Shown here one piece after another: positions 1 through 8,508 of a stretch of 64,000 bases of DNA. The stretch is taken from the NCBI RefSeq assembly GCF_018332655.1, contig NZ_BOQL01000011.1:22971-86970 (forward strand). The letters are read 5' to 3'. How positions within the stretch are numbered: position 1 is the first letter of the stretch; every line of letters starts with the position of its first letter. The DNA comes from Actinoplanes auranticolor (lineage in GTDB: Bacteria; Actinomycetota; Actinomycetes; Mycobacteriales; Micromonosporaceae). The notes below the pieces were generated by a model that was not told the DNA's origin, did no database searches, and saw only the letters and a program-made list of their open reading frames with translations. A program made the translations under genes and the position numbers.

Positions 1-849
1 CGGTGTGCTGGTCAGGCTGCGCACGCCGAGCGGCACGAGGAGCCGCAGCACGGCGTCGAGCTGGGCGGTGTCGACGTCGAAGCGGGCGTGGCGGTCCTCG
101 ACCACCATGTCGTGGACCCCGGGCAGCGTCTCGAGGCCGCGCAACGGCTCGGCCGTCTCCACGGAGATCGAGGTACGGGTCAGGTGCCGCAGCTCGGCCA
201 GCGTGCCGGACTCCACCGTGCGGCCCAGCCGGACGATGCTCACCCGGTCGCACAGCGCCTCGACCTCGGCCAGGATGTGGCTGGACAGCAGGACCGTCCG
301 TCCCTGCAGTTTCGCCTCCTGAATGCACTGCTGGAAGACGGACTCCATCAGCGGGTCCAGGCCCGAGGTCGGCTCGTCCAGCAACAGCAGTTCGGCGTCC
401 GAGGCGAGCCCCGCGACCAGGGCCACCTTCTGCCGGTTGCCCTTGGAGTAGGTGCGCGCCTTCTTGCGCGGGTCCAGGTCGAACCGTTCCAGCAACTCGT
501 CACGCCGGCGCCGGTCGAGCCCGCCGCGCATCCGGCCGAGCAGGTCGATGACCTCGCCGCCGGTGATACCGGGCCAGAGCGTGACGTCACCCGGCACGTA
601 CGCCAGCCGGCGGTGCAGGGCGACCGCGTCCCGCCAGGGGTCACCGCCCAGCATCCGGACCTGGCCGGCGTCGGGCCGGAGCAGGCCGAGCAGTACCCGG
701 ATGGTGGTGGTCTTCCCGCTGCCGTTCGGGCCGAGGAAGCCGTGCACCTCACCGGCCGCCACGGTCAGATCGAGGCCGTCCAGCGCCTTGGCGCTGCCGA
801 ACGACTTGCTCAGTGCGGAGATGGAGATGGCTTCGGTAGACGTCGTCAT
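1..849 (-). CDS. ABC transporter ATP-binding protein, 3' end cut by window edge
   Basis: Nucleotide-binding subunit of an ABC exporter of the CcmA/drug-resistance type. From the ATG at 849, which has GGAGGAG just upstream, the frame is open to base 1 (283 residues), so the stop is outside the window. Walker A GPNGSGKT is at residues 40-47, Walker B with D-loop [13 protein letters not shown] at about 154-166, and the switch histidine in LLSSHI at 191. The signature loop reads YSKGNRQK rather than LSGGQ, a variant common in this exporter class. The C-terminal third is the usual regulatory extension. A permease partner is expected beyond base 1. The gene is divergent from the methyltransferase at 942. 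The substrate cannot be told. Confidence 0.9.
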   Translation of the reverse strand, partial: MTTSTEAISISALSKSFGSAKALDGLDLTVAAGEVHGFLGPNGSGKTTTIRVLLGLLRPDAGQVRMLGGDPWRDAVALHRRLAYVPGDVTLWPGITGGEVIDLLGRMRGGLDRRRRDELLERFDLDPRKKARTYSKGNRQKVALVAGLASDAELLLLDEPTSGLDPLMESVFQQCIQEAKLQGRTVLLSSHILAEVEALCDRVSIVRLGRTVESGTLAELRHLTRTSISVETAEPLRGLETLPGVHDMVVEDRHARFDVDTAQLDAVLRLLVPLGVRSLTSTP

Positions 850-941
850 GGGAACTCCTCCATGGGTCAGCAACTCGCCGACCAGGCTTCCCGGCACTCC
901 GAGGGGCATCGTACGACACGCGCACCACCTAGGCTGGCGGG

Positions 942-1691
942 GTGACCTCCGCGTCCGCACGGGTCAGTGCCGAGCGTCCCTTCTACAGCCGGCACGCCGC
1001 AGCCTACGACCTGCTGATCACCGATCCGGTCGAGCCCTGGGTCGACGCGGTGCACGACCGGCTCGGCAAAGCGCACCGGCCACGGGCCGCGGTGCTGGAC
1101 GCGGGGTGCGGCACCGGCCGGCACGCCGCCGCGCTGACCGCCCGGGGCCACCGGGTCGACGTCGCGGACGCCTCCGCGGAGTTGCTGGCGCGCGCCGCCG
1201 AGCGCTGCCCCGCCTCCCGGGCCCTGCTGGTCGACCTGTGCGCCCTGAACCTGCCGGCCGGGTACGACGCCGTGACGTGCCGCGGCGTGCTCAATGACAT
1301 GATCACCGATGAGGACCGGGACGCGGCGATCGCTTCGCTGACCGCGTGCCTGCGGCCGGGCGGGCTGTTGTTCCTCGACGTACGGGAGGCGGAGGCTTCC
1401 CGGCTCCGGGCCGGCGGCGCGAGCCGGTGCGTGACCGCCGATCTCGGCCACCGGGAGCTGCGGTTCTCCAGCCGTACGCGGTGGGCCGGCGGATTGCTGC
1501 ACGTCGAGGAACGCTACGAAGTCGTCGTGGACGGCCGCACCGAGGAGGACTCCGGCTACGACTTCACCATGCGGCCGTGGTCGGGAGCCGAGCTGACCGC
1601 GGCGCTGCGGCGTCACGGCATGCGGACCGTGGAGATCGGGGACGGCGTGGGCCGCCGTACCGGGGACCGGTTGTTCGTCGTCGCCGCGTGA
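942..1691 (+). CDS. Class I SAM-dependent methyltransferase
   Basis: A 249-residue methyltransferase with one Rossmann-like SAM domain. Motif [10 protein letters not shown] lies near residue 50, followed by the acidic loop of motif II (VDVADAS) and a post-motif region PGGLLFLDV. The acceptor cannot be inferred. The GTG start is supported by a -10-like TAGGCT at 930-935 exactly six bases before it, which suggests a leaderless transcript; there is no ribosome-binding site. The gene is divergent from the ABC ATPase gene and ends 53 bp before the AraC-type regulator. Confidence 0.85.
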   Translation: MTSASARVSAERPFYSRHAAAYDLLITDPVEPWVDAVHDRLGKAHRPRAAVLDAGCGTGRHAAALTARGHRVDVADASAELLARAAERCPASRALLVDLCALNLPAGYDAVTCRGVLNDMITDEDRDAAIASLTACLRPGGLLFLDVREAEASRLRAGGASRCVTADLGHRELRFSSRTRWAGGLLHVEERYEVVVDGRTEEDSGYDFTMRPWSGAELTAALRRHGMRTVEIGDGVGRRTGDRLFVVAA

Positions 1692-1744
1692 CCCGTCCGG
1701 CACGGCGACACGCGTTACCGGCGGGGGTAGGCGATGCTGTGGGC

Positions 1745-2584
1745 GTGGAGTACGTGTCCCGAGTGCCGCGACCGCCGCTGGACGGGCTGATCGACGACCT
1801 CTACTACCTGGCGGGTACGCCGCCGTACGCCCGGCTGACGCTGCCGGCCAGTCCGGCGGCGTTCCTCATCGTCAACCTGGGCGCGCCGTTCCGCGTCCGC
1901 GCCGGCACCGACATCAAGACGGCCGAGTACACCGACGGCTGCGTGGTCACCATGCCCAGCCGGGTGCTGGAGTTCGGCTACCCACCCCGGACCCGTTCCG
2001 TCGGCGTGCACTTCAAGCCGTGGGGGCTGGCGCCGTTCCTGCCGATGCCCGCGGCCGAGCTGTGTGACCGGCCGTTGACGGTGGAACAGATCTGGGGTCG
2101 ACCGGCCGTCGCCGAGCTGCGAGACCGGCTGGCCACGGCCGAGGAACCGCACGAGATGCTGACGCTGCTCGAGGAGGAGCTGAGGCGACGGCTGGGCGAA
2201 ACCGCCGGCTTGGGGCTGGTCCGCCACACGAGCCGGATCATCGCGGCGACCGGCGGGGCGGTGGCCATCGACGACCTGAGGGTTTCGGCCGGAGTCAGCA
2301 GCACTCACCTGGCCCAGCGGTTCAAGCAGCTCATCGGCGTCACGCCGAAGCGGCTGGCCCGCAGCTACCGCTTCACCGCCACCGTGTTCTCGCTCGACCC
2401 CGCCGAACCGGTCGACTGGGCCGAGCTGGCCAGTGGCGCCGGCTACTTCGATCAGGCCCACTTCGGCCACGAGTTCCGCGCCTTCACCGGGCTTACCCCG
2501 ACCCGGTACGTCGAGGCCCGGCGGCGGTTCCTGCGCGAGCATCCCGGCCACGTGCTGGACAGCTGGCCGCTGCCGGCCGATTGA
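1745..2584 (+). CDS. AraC-family transcriptional regulator
   Basis: A 279-residue regulator. The N-terminal half (about 1-150) matches the small beta-rich sensory domain that often precedes AraC helices in actinobacteria (DUF6597-like; family name from memory). The C-terminal 100 residues carry two helix-turn-helix units, the second ending in the AraC signature, with a SGAGYFDQAHFGHEFRAFTGLTP-like segment around 235-257. The frame is open much further upstream, so the start is a judgement: GTG 1745 lies six bases after GATGCT (1733-1738), like other leaderless starts here; GTG 1739 is the alternative. It may control the reductase-domain gene 65 bp downstream. Confidence 0.85.
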   Translation: MEYVSRVPRPPLDGLIDDLYYLAGTPPYARLTLPASPAAFLIVNLGAPFRVRAGTDIKTAEYTDGCVVTMPSRVLEFGYPPRTRSVGVHFKPWGLAPFLPMPAAELCDRPLTVEQIWGRPAVAELRDRLATAEEPHEMLTLLEEELRRRLGETAGLGLVRHTSRIIAATGGAVAIDDLRVSAGVSSTHLAQRFKQLIGVTPKRLARSYRFTATVFSLDPAEPVDWAELASGAGYFDQAHFGHEFRAFTGLTPTRYVEARRRFLREHPGHVLDSWPLPAD

Positions 2585-2649
2585 TTTCTTACAAGAGCAA
2601 CAGCCCGCGACCCGCTAATTTGAGGGCAACCCGAAGCAGAGGAGAGCCC

Positions 2650-3228
2650 ATGGGCAAGGTCGTCATGTACAGCTCGGTGTCGGTGGACGGCTTCATCGCG
2701 GACGACACCGACCAGCCCGGACCGCTGTTCGACTGGTTGCTCAACGGTGACGTCCCGTTGGACGACAGCGGCGCGGTGAAGGTGTCGCAGACCTCCTACG
2801 ACTACACCCGGCCGTACTGGGACCAGATCGGGGTGACGATCGCCGGCCGCCACGTCTTCGACCTCACCGACGGCTGGGACGGAAAGCCGCCGGGCGGGAT
2901 CGACCACGTGGTCGTCGTGACGCACCGGCCGCCGCCCGAGGGCTGGGACCCCGCGGCGCCGTTCCACTTCGTCGACGGCGTCGAGGCGGCCGTGGCCAAG
3001 GCGCGGGAGCTCGCGGGCGACCGCCTGGTCGAGGTCGCCGCCGGCGACGTCGGCGGCCAGGCGCTCGCCGCCGGCCTGGTCGACGAGGTACGCATGGACG
3101 TGGCGCCCGTGGTGCTCGGATCCGGCAAGCGCTACTTCGGGTCGGTCGACGCGCAGCACCTGCTGGAGGGACCCGACGTGGTGCAGGGCAACCGGGTGCT
3201 CCACCTGCGCTATCAGGTGCGCCGCTGA
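2650..3228 (+). CDS. Dihydrofolate reductase family protein (RibD C-terminal-like)
   Basis: A 192-residue protein with the RibD C-terminal / dihydrofolate-reductase-like fold. It opens with the strand KVVMYSSVSVDGFIAD and closes with a VDEVRMDVAPVVLGSG segment, both hallmarks of this group. Members bind NAD(P)H, but the substrate of these stand-alone copies is unknown, so a specific reaction should not be assigned. The ATG at 2650 follows an AGAGGAGAG ribosome site. It sits 65 bp after the AraC-type gene in the same direction; the pair may be regulator and target. Confidence 0.85.
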   Translation: MGKVVMYSSVSVDGFIADDTDQPGPLFDWLLNGDVPLDDSGAVKVSQTSYDYTRPYWDQIGVTIAGRHVFDLTDGWDGKPPGGIDHVVVVTHRPPPEGWDPAAPFHFVDGVEAAVAKARELAGDRLVEVAAGDVGGQALAAGLVDEVRMDVAPVVLGSGKRYFGSVDAQHLLEGPDVVQGNRVLHLRYQVRR

Positions 3229-3844
3229 TCGAGCTGGTCGCCGCCACCGGGCGCGCGGGTGCGCAGTTGCTGTTTGAACTGGCCCGACCTCGCTCCGATC
3301 TTGCGCAGCTGCAGGCTCTCATGGATCTCGGCCAGGTCGGCCTCGGCGACCATGCAGACCAGGTGTTCGAAGAAGGCGAAATGGGTCGGCGACCGCAGGG
3401 CGCGTTCCGCCATGACGAACGGCTCCAGCGCGAACCACGCCCGGCGCACCCGCCACGGCATCAGGCTGACAACCATCTTCTCCTGGAGCCCACCGAAGAC
3501 GGAAGGAAGCCCAGGCTGCTGTAGTAGAGCCCGACCCGGCTGACGTGCCGCCGGGCCTCGGCCGGCAACGCCGCGATGCCACCCTCGGCGGACTCCTTCG
3601 GCAGTTCACTGACGACGAAGTCCTCACTCTCGAGAAATTCGGTGGTCCGGCACTCACGCGTGAGCAGCTCGATCGCCACCAGCGTGTCGTCGGACCGGCG
3701 CATCGACCGCAGCTGACGTAAAGCGAACAGGCTGGACGCGACGACCGCGGAAACGGAGATCACCACTGCGATGAGATTCACGGCCAGACCCAGATTCAAC
3801 CCCAGACCCCCAACACCCGTCGCGGCGCAACAACGACCCGACAC
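3213..3844 (-). pseudogene. Small membrane-anchored protein, frameshifted (DUF4760-like)
   Basis: Two reverse-strand frames form one disrupted gene. The first (3844 down to 3461) opens with a hydrophobic segment, NLIAVVISVSAVVASSLFALRQ, then a charged region ending YYSSLGFL. The second (from about 3510 down to 3213) continues as FGGLQEKMVVSLMPWRVRRAW and a helical tail. Shifting frame after the GFL codons near 3500-3510 restores a continuous protein of about 205 residues. No classical slippery heptamer is present, so I favour mutation or a sequencing error over programmed shifting. Start may be GTG 3844 or GTG 3781. It resembles membrane-anchored DUF4760-type proteins of unknown function. The upstream neighbour at 3857-4432 has the same plan. 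Confidence 0.55.
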
Positions 3845-3856
3845 TATCGACAGTGG

Positions 3857-4432
3857 TCAACCGGACACCGCACGACCGCCCTCCGCACCGGACAGTGCAC
3901 CGGCTGAACCCGAACCGCCGCGCACCGGTGCTGCTGAAGGGGAATCAAGCTCTTGGCGCGCCCGGGCCAGCAACGCGGTCAGCTCGGGCGCGTACCAACT
4001 CGCGTGCGCATCCAGCCAACCACGCAGGAAGGCGCTGTATCGGAAGGAGTCGAGGATCCAGGCGTCGAGCGAGTCGGACGCGCCACCCAGTCCTCGATCG
4101 GTGAACTTCATGGCGCGTTCCATCGCGTCGAGCAGGATTTCCGCCACCGCGTTGGCCCGGTAGGTCGTGTCCTCGTCCAACGCGGGCGACGCACCGATGG
4201 CATCGCGCTCGTTGAAGATCGGCCGCAGTCGGGGATGATCCAGATAGGCCTGCGTGACCACGACGAACAGGGCATCGAGCGCGGATTCGGCGGACGTCTC
4301 CAACGCATGGCTGAGCCGATCGGTCTGCTGCGCCATCATTCGCACCTGGTACCGGATGAATCTGAGGCTCACGATCACGGCCAACAGCCCGACGATCGAG
4401 ACGGTGACCGAGGTCCACTCATAGGCTGACAT
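3857..4432 (-). CDS. Hypothetical single-pass membrane protein
   Basis: A 191-residue protein of unknown function. One N-terminal membrane segment (about residues 8-28, VSIVGLLAVIVSLRFIRYQV) is followed by a soluble helical domain containing FNERDAIGASPAL and RYSAFLRGWLDAHASW. The plan of TM anchor plus helical domain is the same as in the frameshifted gene 12 bp downstream, so the two probably form an operon and may be distant paralogues. ATG 4432 begins just before the membrane segment; an in-frame ATG at 4468 would add 12 residues. The proline/glycine-rich tail (last 25 residues) has no recognisable fold. Confidence 0.6.
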   Translation of the reverse strand: MSAYEWTSVTVSIVGLLAVIVSLRFIRYQVRMMAQQTDRLSHALETSAESALDALFVVVTQAYLDHPRLRPIFNERDAIGASPALDEDTTYRANAVAEILLDAMERAMKFTDRGLGGASDSLDAWILDSFRYSAFLRGWLDAHASWYAPELTALLARARQELDSPSAAPVRGGSGSAGALSGAEGGRAVSG

Positions 4433-4596
4433 GGCTAACTCGTACCAGTGAGCATGGATGGAAGCCATCGACGCAACGTCGAACTGTTCGCATCGTTCAG
4501 GTGCTTCGGAACACTTCGCCGAACGGCCGGGCCGGGGAATCGATCGGATTCCTTCCGTCTTGGCTGCGGCGGCGCCGGGCGCGCGACAATGCCGGG

Positions 4597-4992
4597 ATGG
4601 ACTCGGCGTTCGAGGTGACCGCGGAGCAGACACGGCGCCGGCGGGCCGTCGTCGTGGGACTGCTCGTGACGTACGCGTTGCTCGCTGCGATCTGCCGGCC
4701 GCTGACCGACCCCGCACTCGTCGCCGTCCTGGTCGTCGGTGCGCCGCTGTGCTGGGTCGGTGTGCGCCGCCGCCCGCGCCGGGCCCCGCCGGTCGGCGCG
4801 CGCTCGGCGGCGGTGTGGCTCGGCCTGCTCGGGCTGGGTGTGGCCGTCGAGCTGGGCCTGTGGCTCGGGCCGGACGATGTCGCGCACCCGACGCTGAGCA
4901 CGCTCGCCGATCCGGTGCTGAGCACCTATCCCGGGCGGGTGCTCGGTTACCTGCTGTGGGCGGGTTCCGGTGTGTGGCTGGTGAGCCGGTGA
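4597..4992 (+). CDS. Small multi-pass membrane protein
   Basis: A 131-residue protein with about four hydrophobic segments (near 18-33, 39-52, 66-84 and 113-128) and short charged loops. No family with known function is recognised. The ATG at 4597 lies six bases after GACAAT (4585-4590) and has no ribosome site, so it is probably leaderless. Its stop overlaps the GTG of the next gene by four bases, so the two are translationally coupled and likely act together in the membrane. Confidence 0.7.
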   Translation: MDSAFEVTAEQTRRRRAVVVGLLVTYALLAAICRPLTDPALVAVLVVGAPLCWVGVRRRPRRAPPVGARSAAVWLGLLGLGVAVELGLWLGPDDVAHPTLSTLADPVLSTYPGRVLGYLLWAGSGVWLVSR

Positions 4993-5189
4993 CCCCGCGG
5001 GCCGCCGTCATCGCCGGCTTCGCCGCGCTGCTGGTCGTGGCCGTCGTGGCCGACCTGGTCGCCCGGCGGGCGGGTTCGGGTGTACGGCCGCTCGCCGCCA
5101 CGCTGACCGCGGCGCTGCGTACGCGCGGTGGCCGGGTTGTCGTCCTCGCTGCCTGGCTCTGGCTGGGCTGGCACTTCCTGGCCCGGTAG
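4989..5189 (+). CDS. Small membrane protein, DUF6186-like
   Basis: A 66-residue protein with an N-terminal membrane helix (AVIAGFAALLVVAVVADLVARR) and a second hydrophobic stretch ending in WLWLGWHFLAR. That C-terminal signature is typical of a small actinobacterial family that I recall as DUF6186; its function is unknown. The GTG at 4989 overlaps the upstream stop (GTGA), which fixes the start. It is convergent with the galactanase gene, whose stop is about 20 bp away. Confidence 0.7.
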   Translation: MTPRAAVIAGFAALLVVAVVADLVARRAGSGVRPLAATLTAALRTRGGRVVVLAAWLWLGWHFLAR

Positions 5190-5209
5190 CGCGGCGGGTG
5201 ACCGCAGGC

Positions 5210-6328
5210 TCAGCTGATCCACCGCACCGAGCCGTTGAAGACGTTTGTCCAGTTGAAGACGGCCATGTTGTCCCAGCCGTCACCCGAGGTCGCGATGTTC
5301 GCCGGGTTCCAGCCGTTGCCGGGCACCGCCGTCCACGTCGGCTCCCAGTAGAAGACGCCGATCGCCCCGCCGGCCTTGGCCGCGTTCTGTACCGCCGTGA
5401 ACGCCGCCGCCTGGCCCGCCCAGGTCGCCGGGTAGCCCGGGCACGCGGTCGTGATGCTGTTGCCCGTGCTGTCGGCGTTGTTGGTCGTGAACGGGGTCGC
5501 GGTCTCGGCCAGGATCGTCGGCTTGCCGTACCGGGAGATCATGTCGGCGATGACGCCGGTCATGTTGGCCATCGTGCCGTGCCAGTTGCAGTAGTACGAC
5601 AGCGCGGTGATGTCCCAGCTGACACCCTTGGCCCGGATGCCGTCGTAGAACCAGCGGGCGTGCGCATCGCTGTCCGAGTTGGCGGTGTGGATGATCACCT
5701 GGGTCGAGGAGTTGCAGGCCTTGGTCGCGTTGTAGCCCGACTTCAGCAGCAGGCTCAGGTTGGTGAAGTCGTTGTTGACCACCTTGCCGTCGTTCCACAG
5801 CATGCCGACGTTGATCTCGTTGCCGATCTGCACGCTGTCCGGGGTGGTGCCCTGCGCCTTGAGGCTGGTGCACAGCCCGTACGTGTAGTCGTAGACGTCC
5901 TTGGTCAGCGTGCTGATGCCGTGGCTCGACCAGGCCGCCGGCTTGGTCTGCACCCCGGGGTCGGCCCAGGTGTCGGAGTAGTGGAAGTCGATCAGCAGCT
6001 TGAAACCCTTGGCCTTGACCGTCCGCGCGTACGCCAGCACCTTGGCCGCGTTGTTGTAGCCGCTGGCCGGGTTGTTCCACACGCGCAGCCGGACGTAGTT
6101 GACGCCCGCGCCCTTGAGGATGTCGAGGGGGTCGGCGACCGTGCCGGCGGCCGTGTAGTACTGCGCGCCCAGGTCGACGGCGCGTTGCAGGCTGGAGATG
6201 TCGGCGCCGCGCATCGACAGCGTGGCGGCCTGCGCCTCGGCGGGTGCCGCGAGAGCCGCGGTGGGCAGGGCGACGGCGAGGAAGGCGCCGAGGACGCCGA
6301 TCCGCTTGCGTACTTCCCGGAGGACCAT
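5210..6328 (-). CDS. Secreted arabinogalactan endo-beta-1,4-galactanase (GH53)
   Basis: A 372-residue exported enzyme that cuts beta-1,4-galactan side chains of pectin. Residues 1-36 form a signal peptide with a cleavage region near AEAQAAT. The catalytic domain starts MRGADISSL, as in GH53. The acid/base is Glu171 in QIGNEIN and the nucleophile Glu275 in ILAETATPF; RLRVWN (80-85) and DFHYSDTWADP (114-124) are further family motifs. There is no extra binding module. The ATG at 6328 was chosen because the signal peptide starts there, although an in-frame extension exists. Two identical LacI-type operators lie upstream, between this gene and the GH42 gene, consistent with induction by galactan-derived sugars. 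It would supply oligosaccharides to the importer and GH42 enzyme. Confidence 0.92.
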   Translation of the reverse strand: MVLREVRKRIGVLGAFLAVALPTAALAAPAEAQAATLSMRGADISSLQRAVDLGAQYYTAAGTVADPLDILKGAGVNYVRLRVWNNPASGYNNAAKVLAYARTVKAKGFKLLIDFHYSDTWADPGVQTKPAAWSSHGISTLTKDVYDYTYGLCTSLKAQGTTPDSVQIGNEINVGMLWNDGKVVNNDFTNLSLLLKSGYNATKACNSSTQVIIHTANSDSDAHARWFYDGIRAKGVSWDITALSYYCNWHGTMANMTGVIADMISRYGKPTILAETATPFTTNNADSTGNSITTACPGYPATWAGQAAAFTAVQNAAKAGGAIGVFYWEPTWTAVPGNGWNPANIATSGDGWDNMAVFNWTNVFNGSVRWIS

Positions 6329-6361
6329 GCCCGGCCGCCTGTCGATCGAAGATGTTCGATG

Positions 6362-6377
6362 CTGGGAGCGCTCACAG
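6362..6377. promoter_or_regulatory. LacI/CebR-type operator, copy 1 (galactanase promoter)
   Basis: CTGGGAGCGCTCACAG, a near-palindrome centred on GAGCGCTC. It is 34 bp upstream of the galactanase start and is repeated exactly 66 bp away. The sequence closely matches the known CebR operator TGGGAGCGCTCCCA of streptomycetes, so a LacI-family repressor is the likely ligand. Confidence 0.7.
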
Positions 6378-6427
6378 TAATGTGCCGCTCCGGGCGTTGT
6401 AAACCCAATCTGACAGGGATTGGTCAC

Positions 6428-6443
6428 CTGGGAGCGCTCACAG
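6428..6443. promoter_or_regulatory. LacI/CebR-type operator, copy 2 (galactanase promoter)
   Basis: Second exact copy of CTGGGAGCGCTCACAG. The start-to-start distance of 66 bp is about six helical turns, which would allow two repressor dimers on nearly the same face or a looped complex. It abuts the stop codon of the GH42 gene. Confidence 0.7.
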
Positions 6444-6447
6444 ACGA

Positions 6448-8460
6448 TCAGCGTTCGCGGATGACCGCGGCGCCGCCGGCCGGCAGCCGGATCGCGCCGG
6501 TCACTGCGGTGCCGGTCAGCAGGTCGACACCGGCGGCGGGCACCTCGTGCTCATCTCCGGTGTGGTTGAGCAGGAACAGCCACGACCGGTCACCGGCCCG
6601 CCGGCGCACCGCCTCGACACCGGCCGGCCGGCCGGGCCGCTCCGGGCCCGCACCGGCCGACGCGGCCACCCTGGCCAGCAGAAGACCGGAGGACTCCGGG
6701 TCGAGACGGGTGGAAACGTAGTAGGCCGCGCCGTCTCCGACCGCGTGACGCGTGACGGCGGGCAGGCCGTCGAGGACACCCTCGGCGTACCGGGCCAGGG
6801 CATGCGCCCCTTCGAGATGCACGGTCTCACTCCACAGCTCCCCGGTCCCCGCTGAACCCGGCGAGAGCCACAGGTCCCCGGGCGTCGCCGCGAAGAGCGC
6901 GACGCGGTCGTCCGGGCCGAGCGGATGGAACTCCTCCACCCGGACGCCGAGCAGCTCCCGCAGCGCGCCCGGATAGCCGCCGGTCCGCACCCGGGCGTAC
7001 TCGTCGGCGACCCCGGTCAGGTAAGTGACGACGAGATGGCCACCGGCCTCGACCCAGGACCGCAGCTCCGCGGCCTGGGCGCCGGTCATCAGGTAGTGCC
7101 CGGGCAGGACCAGCATCCGGTACGCCGAAAGCCGCTCCAGCACGCCGATCACGTCACAGACGATGCCCCGCCGCCACAGGGCCCGGTGCGCCCGCTGCGC
7201 CTCCTCGGCGTGGTCGAGCCGGGTGGACGGCAGCCCGGCCGCCTGCAACGCCCACGCCGACGGCTCGTCGTACGCGACCGCCACCCGCGCCCCCACCGCG
7301 CCCTCGGCCGTCTCGCCGATCCGGTCCAGCGCCTCCCCCAGCGCGACCGCCTCCCGGTACACCCGGCTGTCCGGGCCCGCGTGCGGCACCAGCGCGGAGT
7401 GGAACAGCTCGGCGCCTCCGCGCGGTGCCCGCCACTGGAAGAAGAGCGCGCCGCGCGAACCCCGGGCCACGGCGGCCAGGCTCTGCCGGGCCATCCGTCC
7501 CGGTTCCTTGGTGTGCATCCGGCCGGCCGCGTAGATGAGGTTCGGCGCCGTCTCCATCAGCAGCCAGTGCGGTGCGCCCGGGGACCGCCGCGCCCAGCCC
7601 CGGGCCAGGTCGGCCGCGAACGCAGTCTGCTCCTCCGCACCGATCCCGGGCTCCGACGGGTAGTGGTCGATGGCGACCAGGTCCACCTCGCGGGCCCAGC
7701 GGGCGTGGTCGACCGGCACCCACCCGCCGAGCACGAAGTTCGTCGTCACCGGCACGCCCGGCGTCGCGGCGCGCAGCACGTCGCGTTGCTCGGCGTACGC
7801 GGCCAGCAGCTCGTCGGAGGTGAACCGGCGGAAGTCCAGCACCTGGGCCGGGTTGGGCAGGTACTGGGTGCGGCGCGGCGGCCGGATCTGCGCCCAGTCG
7901 GTGTAGTGCTGCCCCCAGAACGCCGTGGTCCAGGCGCCGTTGAGGTGCTCCAGGTCGTCGTAGCGCCCCCGCAGCCACACCCGGAACGCCTCGGCCGTCA
8001 GCTCGCAGTGGCAGGTGGTGCCGTACTCGTTGTGCACGTGCCACATCGTCAGCGCGGGGTGGTCGCGGTAGTGCTCGCCGAGGGCGGCCGCGACGCGGCG
8101 GGCGGCCGTACGGTACGCCGGCGCGCTCGCGCAGTAGGTGTCGCGGCTGCCGTGACTGAGCCGCACGCCGTCCGCGTTCACCGGCAGCGCCTCGGGGTGG
8201 GCCAGGCTGAACCACGGCGGCGGGGAGGCGGTCGGAGTGGCCAGAGCGACGCCGACGCCGTGGCCGGCCAGGCGGTCGAGCACCTGGTCGAGCCAGCCGA
8301 AGTCGTAGCGGCCCGGGGCCGGCTCCAGTTTCGACCAGGCGAAGACGCCGACGGTCGCAGTGGTCACCCGGGCCCGGCGCATCAGGGCGGCGTCCTCGGC
8401 GTGTACGTCGGCGGGCCATTGCTCGGAGTTGTAGTCCCCGCCGTACAGCAACCCCGGCAT
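6448..8460 (-). CDS. Beta-galactosidase (GH42)
   Basis: A 670-residue cytoplasmic GH42 beta-galactosidase that removes galactose from short galacto-oligosaccharides. It begins LYGGDYNSEQWP as typical GH42 proteins do. The acid/base is Glu145 in WHVHNEYG and the nucleophile Glu303 in LLMETAPN; the trimerisation domain lies around 380-590 and a small beta domain closes the protein. No signal peptide is present. The ATG at 8460 has GGGGAG a few bases upstream. The gene is divergent from the GH95 gene, with a shared inverted repeat in the 48-bp gap, and lies upstream of the galactanase. It probably acts on products released by that enzyme and imported by the ABC system. Confidence 0.93.
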   Translation of the reverse strand: MPGLLYGGDYNSEQWPADVHAEDAALMRRARVTTATVGVFAWSKLEPAPGRYDFGWLDQVLDRLAGHGVGVALATPTASPPPWFSLAHPEALPVNADGVRLSHGSRDTYCASAPAYRTAARRVAAALGEHYRDHPALTMWHVHNEYGTTCHCELTAEAFRVWLRGRYDDLEHLNGAWTTAFWGQHYTDWAQIRPPRRTQYLPNPAQVLDFRRFTSDELLAAYAEQRDVLRAATPGVPVTTNFVLGGWVPVDHARWAREVDLVAIDHYPSEPGIGAEEQTAFAADLARGWARRSPGAPHWLLMETAPNLIYAAGRMHTKEPGRMARQSLAAVARGSRGALFFQWRAPRGGAELFHSALVPHAGPDSRVYREAVALGEALDRIGETAEGAVGARVAVAYDEPSAWALQAAGLPSTRLDHAEEAQRAHRALWRRGIVCDVIGVLERLSAYRMLVLPGHYLMTGAQAAELRSWVEAGGHLVVTYLTGVADEYARVRTGGYPGALRELLGVRVEEFHPLGPDDRVALFAATPGDLWLSPGSAGTGELWSETVHLEGAHALARYAEGVLDGLPAVTRHAVGDGAAYYVSTRLDPESSGLLLARVAASAGAGPERPGRPAGVEAVRRRAGDRSWLFLLNHTGDEHEVPAAGVDLLTGTAVTGAIRLPAGGAAVIRER

Positions 8461-8475
8461 GCCGCTCCCCGCTTG

Positions 8476-8502
8476 TAGTTTGTTGGGATTCCCGCCAAAG
8501 TA
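8476..8502. promoter_or_regulatory. Imperfect inverted repeat, candidate ROK operator
   Basis: Arms TAGTTTGTTGGGA and CCCGCCAAAGTA around a TT centre, in the 48-bp divergent gap between GH42 and GH95. The left arm shares AGTTTGTT with the palindrome in front of the binding-protein gene at 14345-14369, so one regulator could bind both. Position and symmetry are seen; the ligand is inferred. Confidence 0.5.
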
Positions 8503-8508
8503 GGGCGG

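Noticed and set aside
3461..3520. Programmed ribosomal frameshift in the 3213-3844 gene
   Set aside because: There is no X-XXY-YYZ slippery heptamer or clear downstream structure; simple mutation or sequencing error explains it better.
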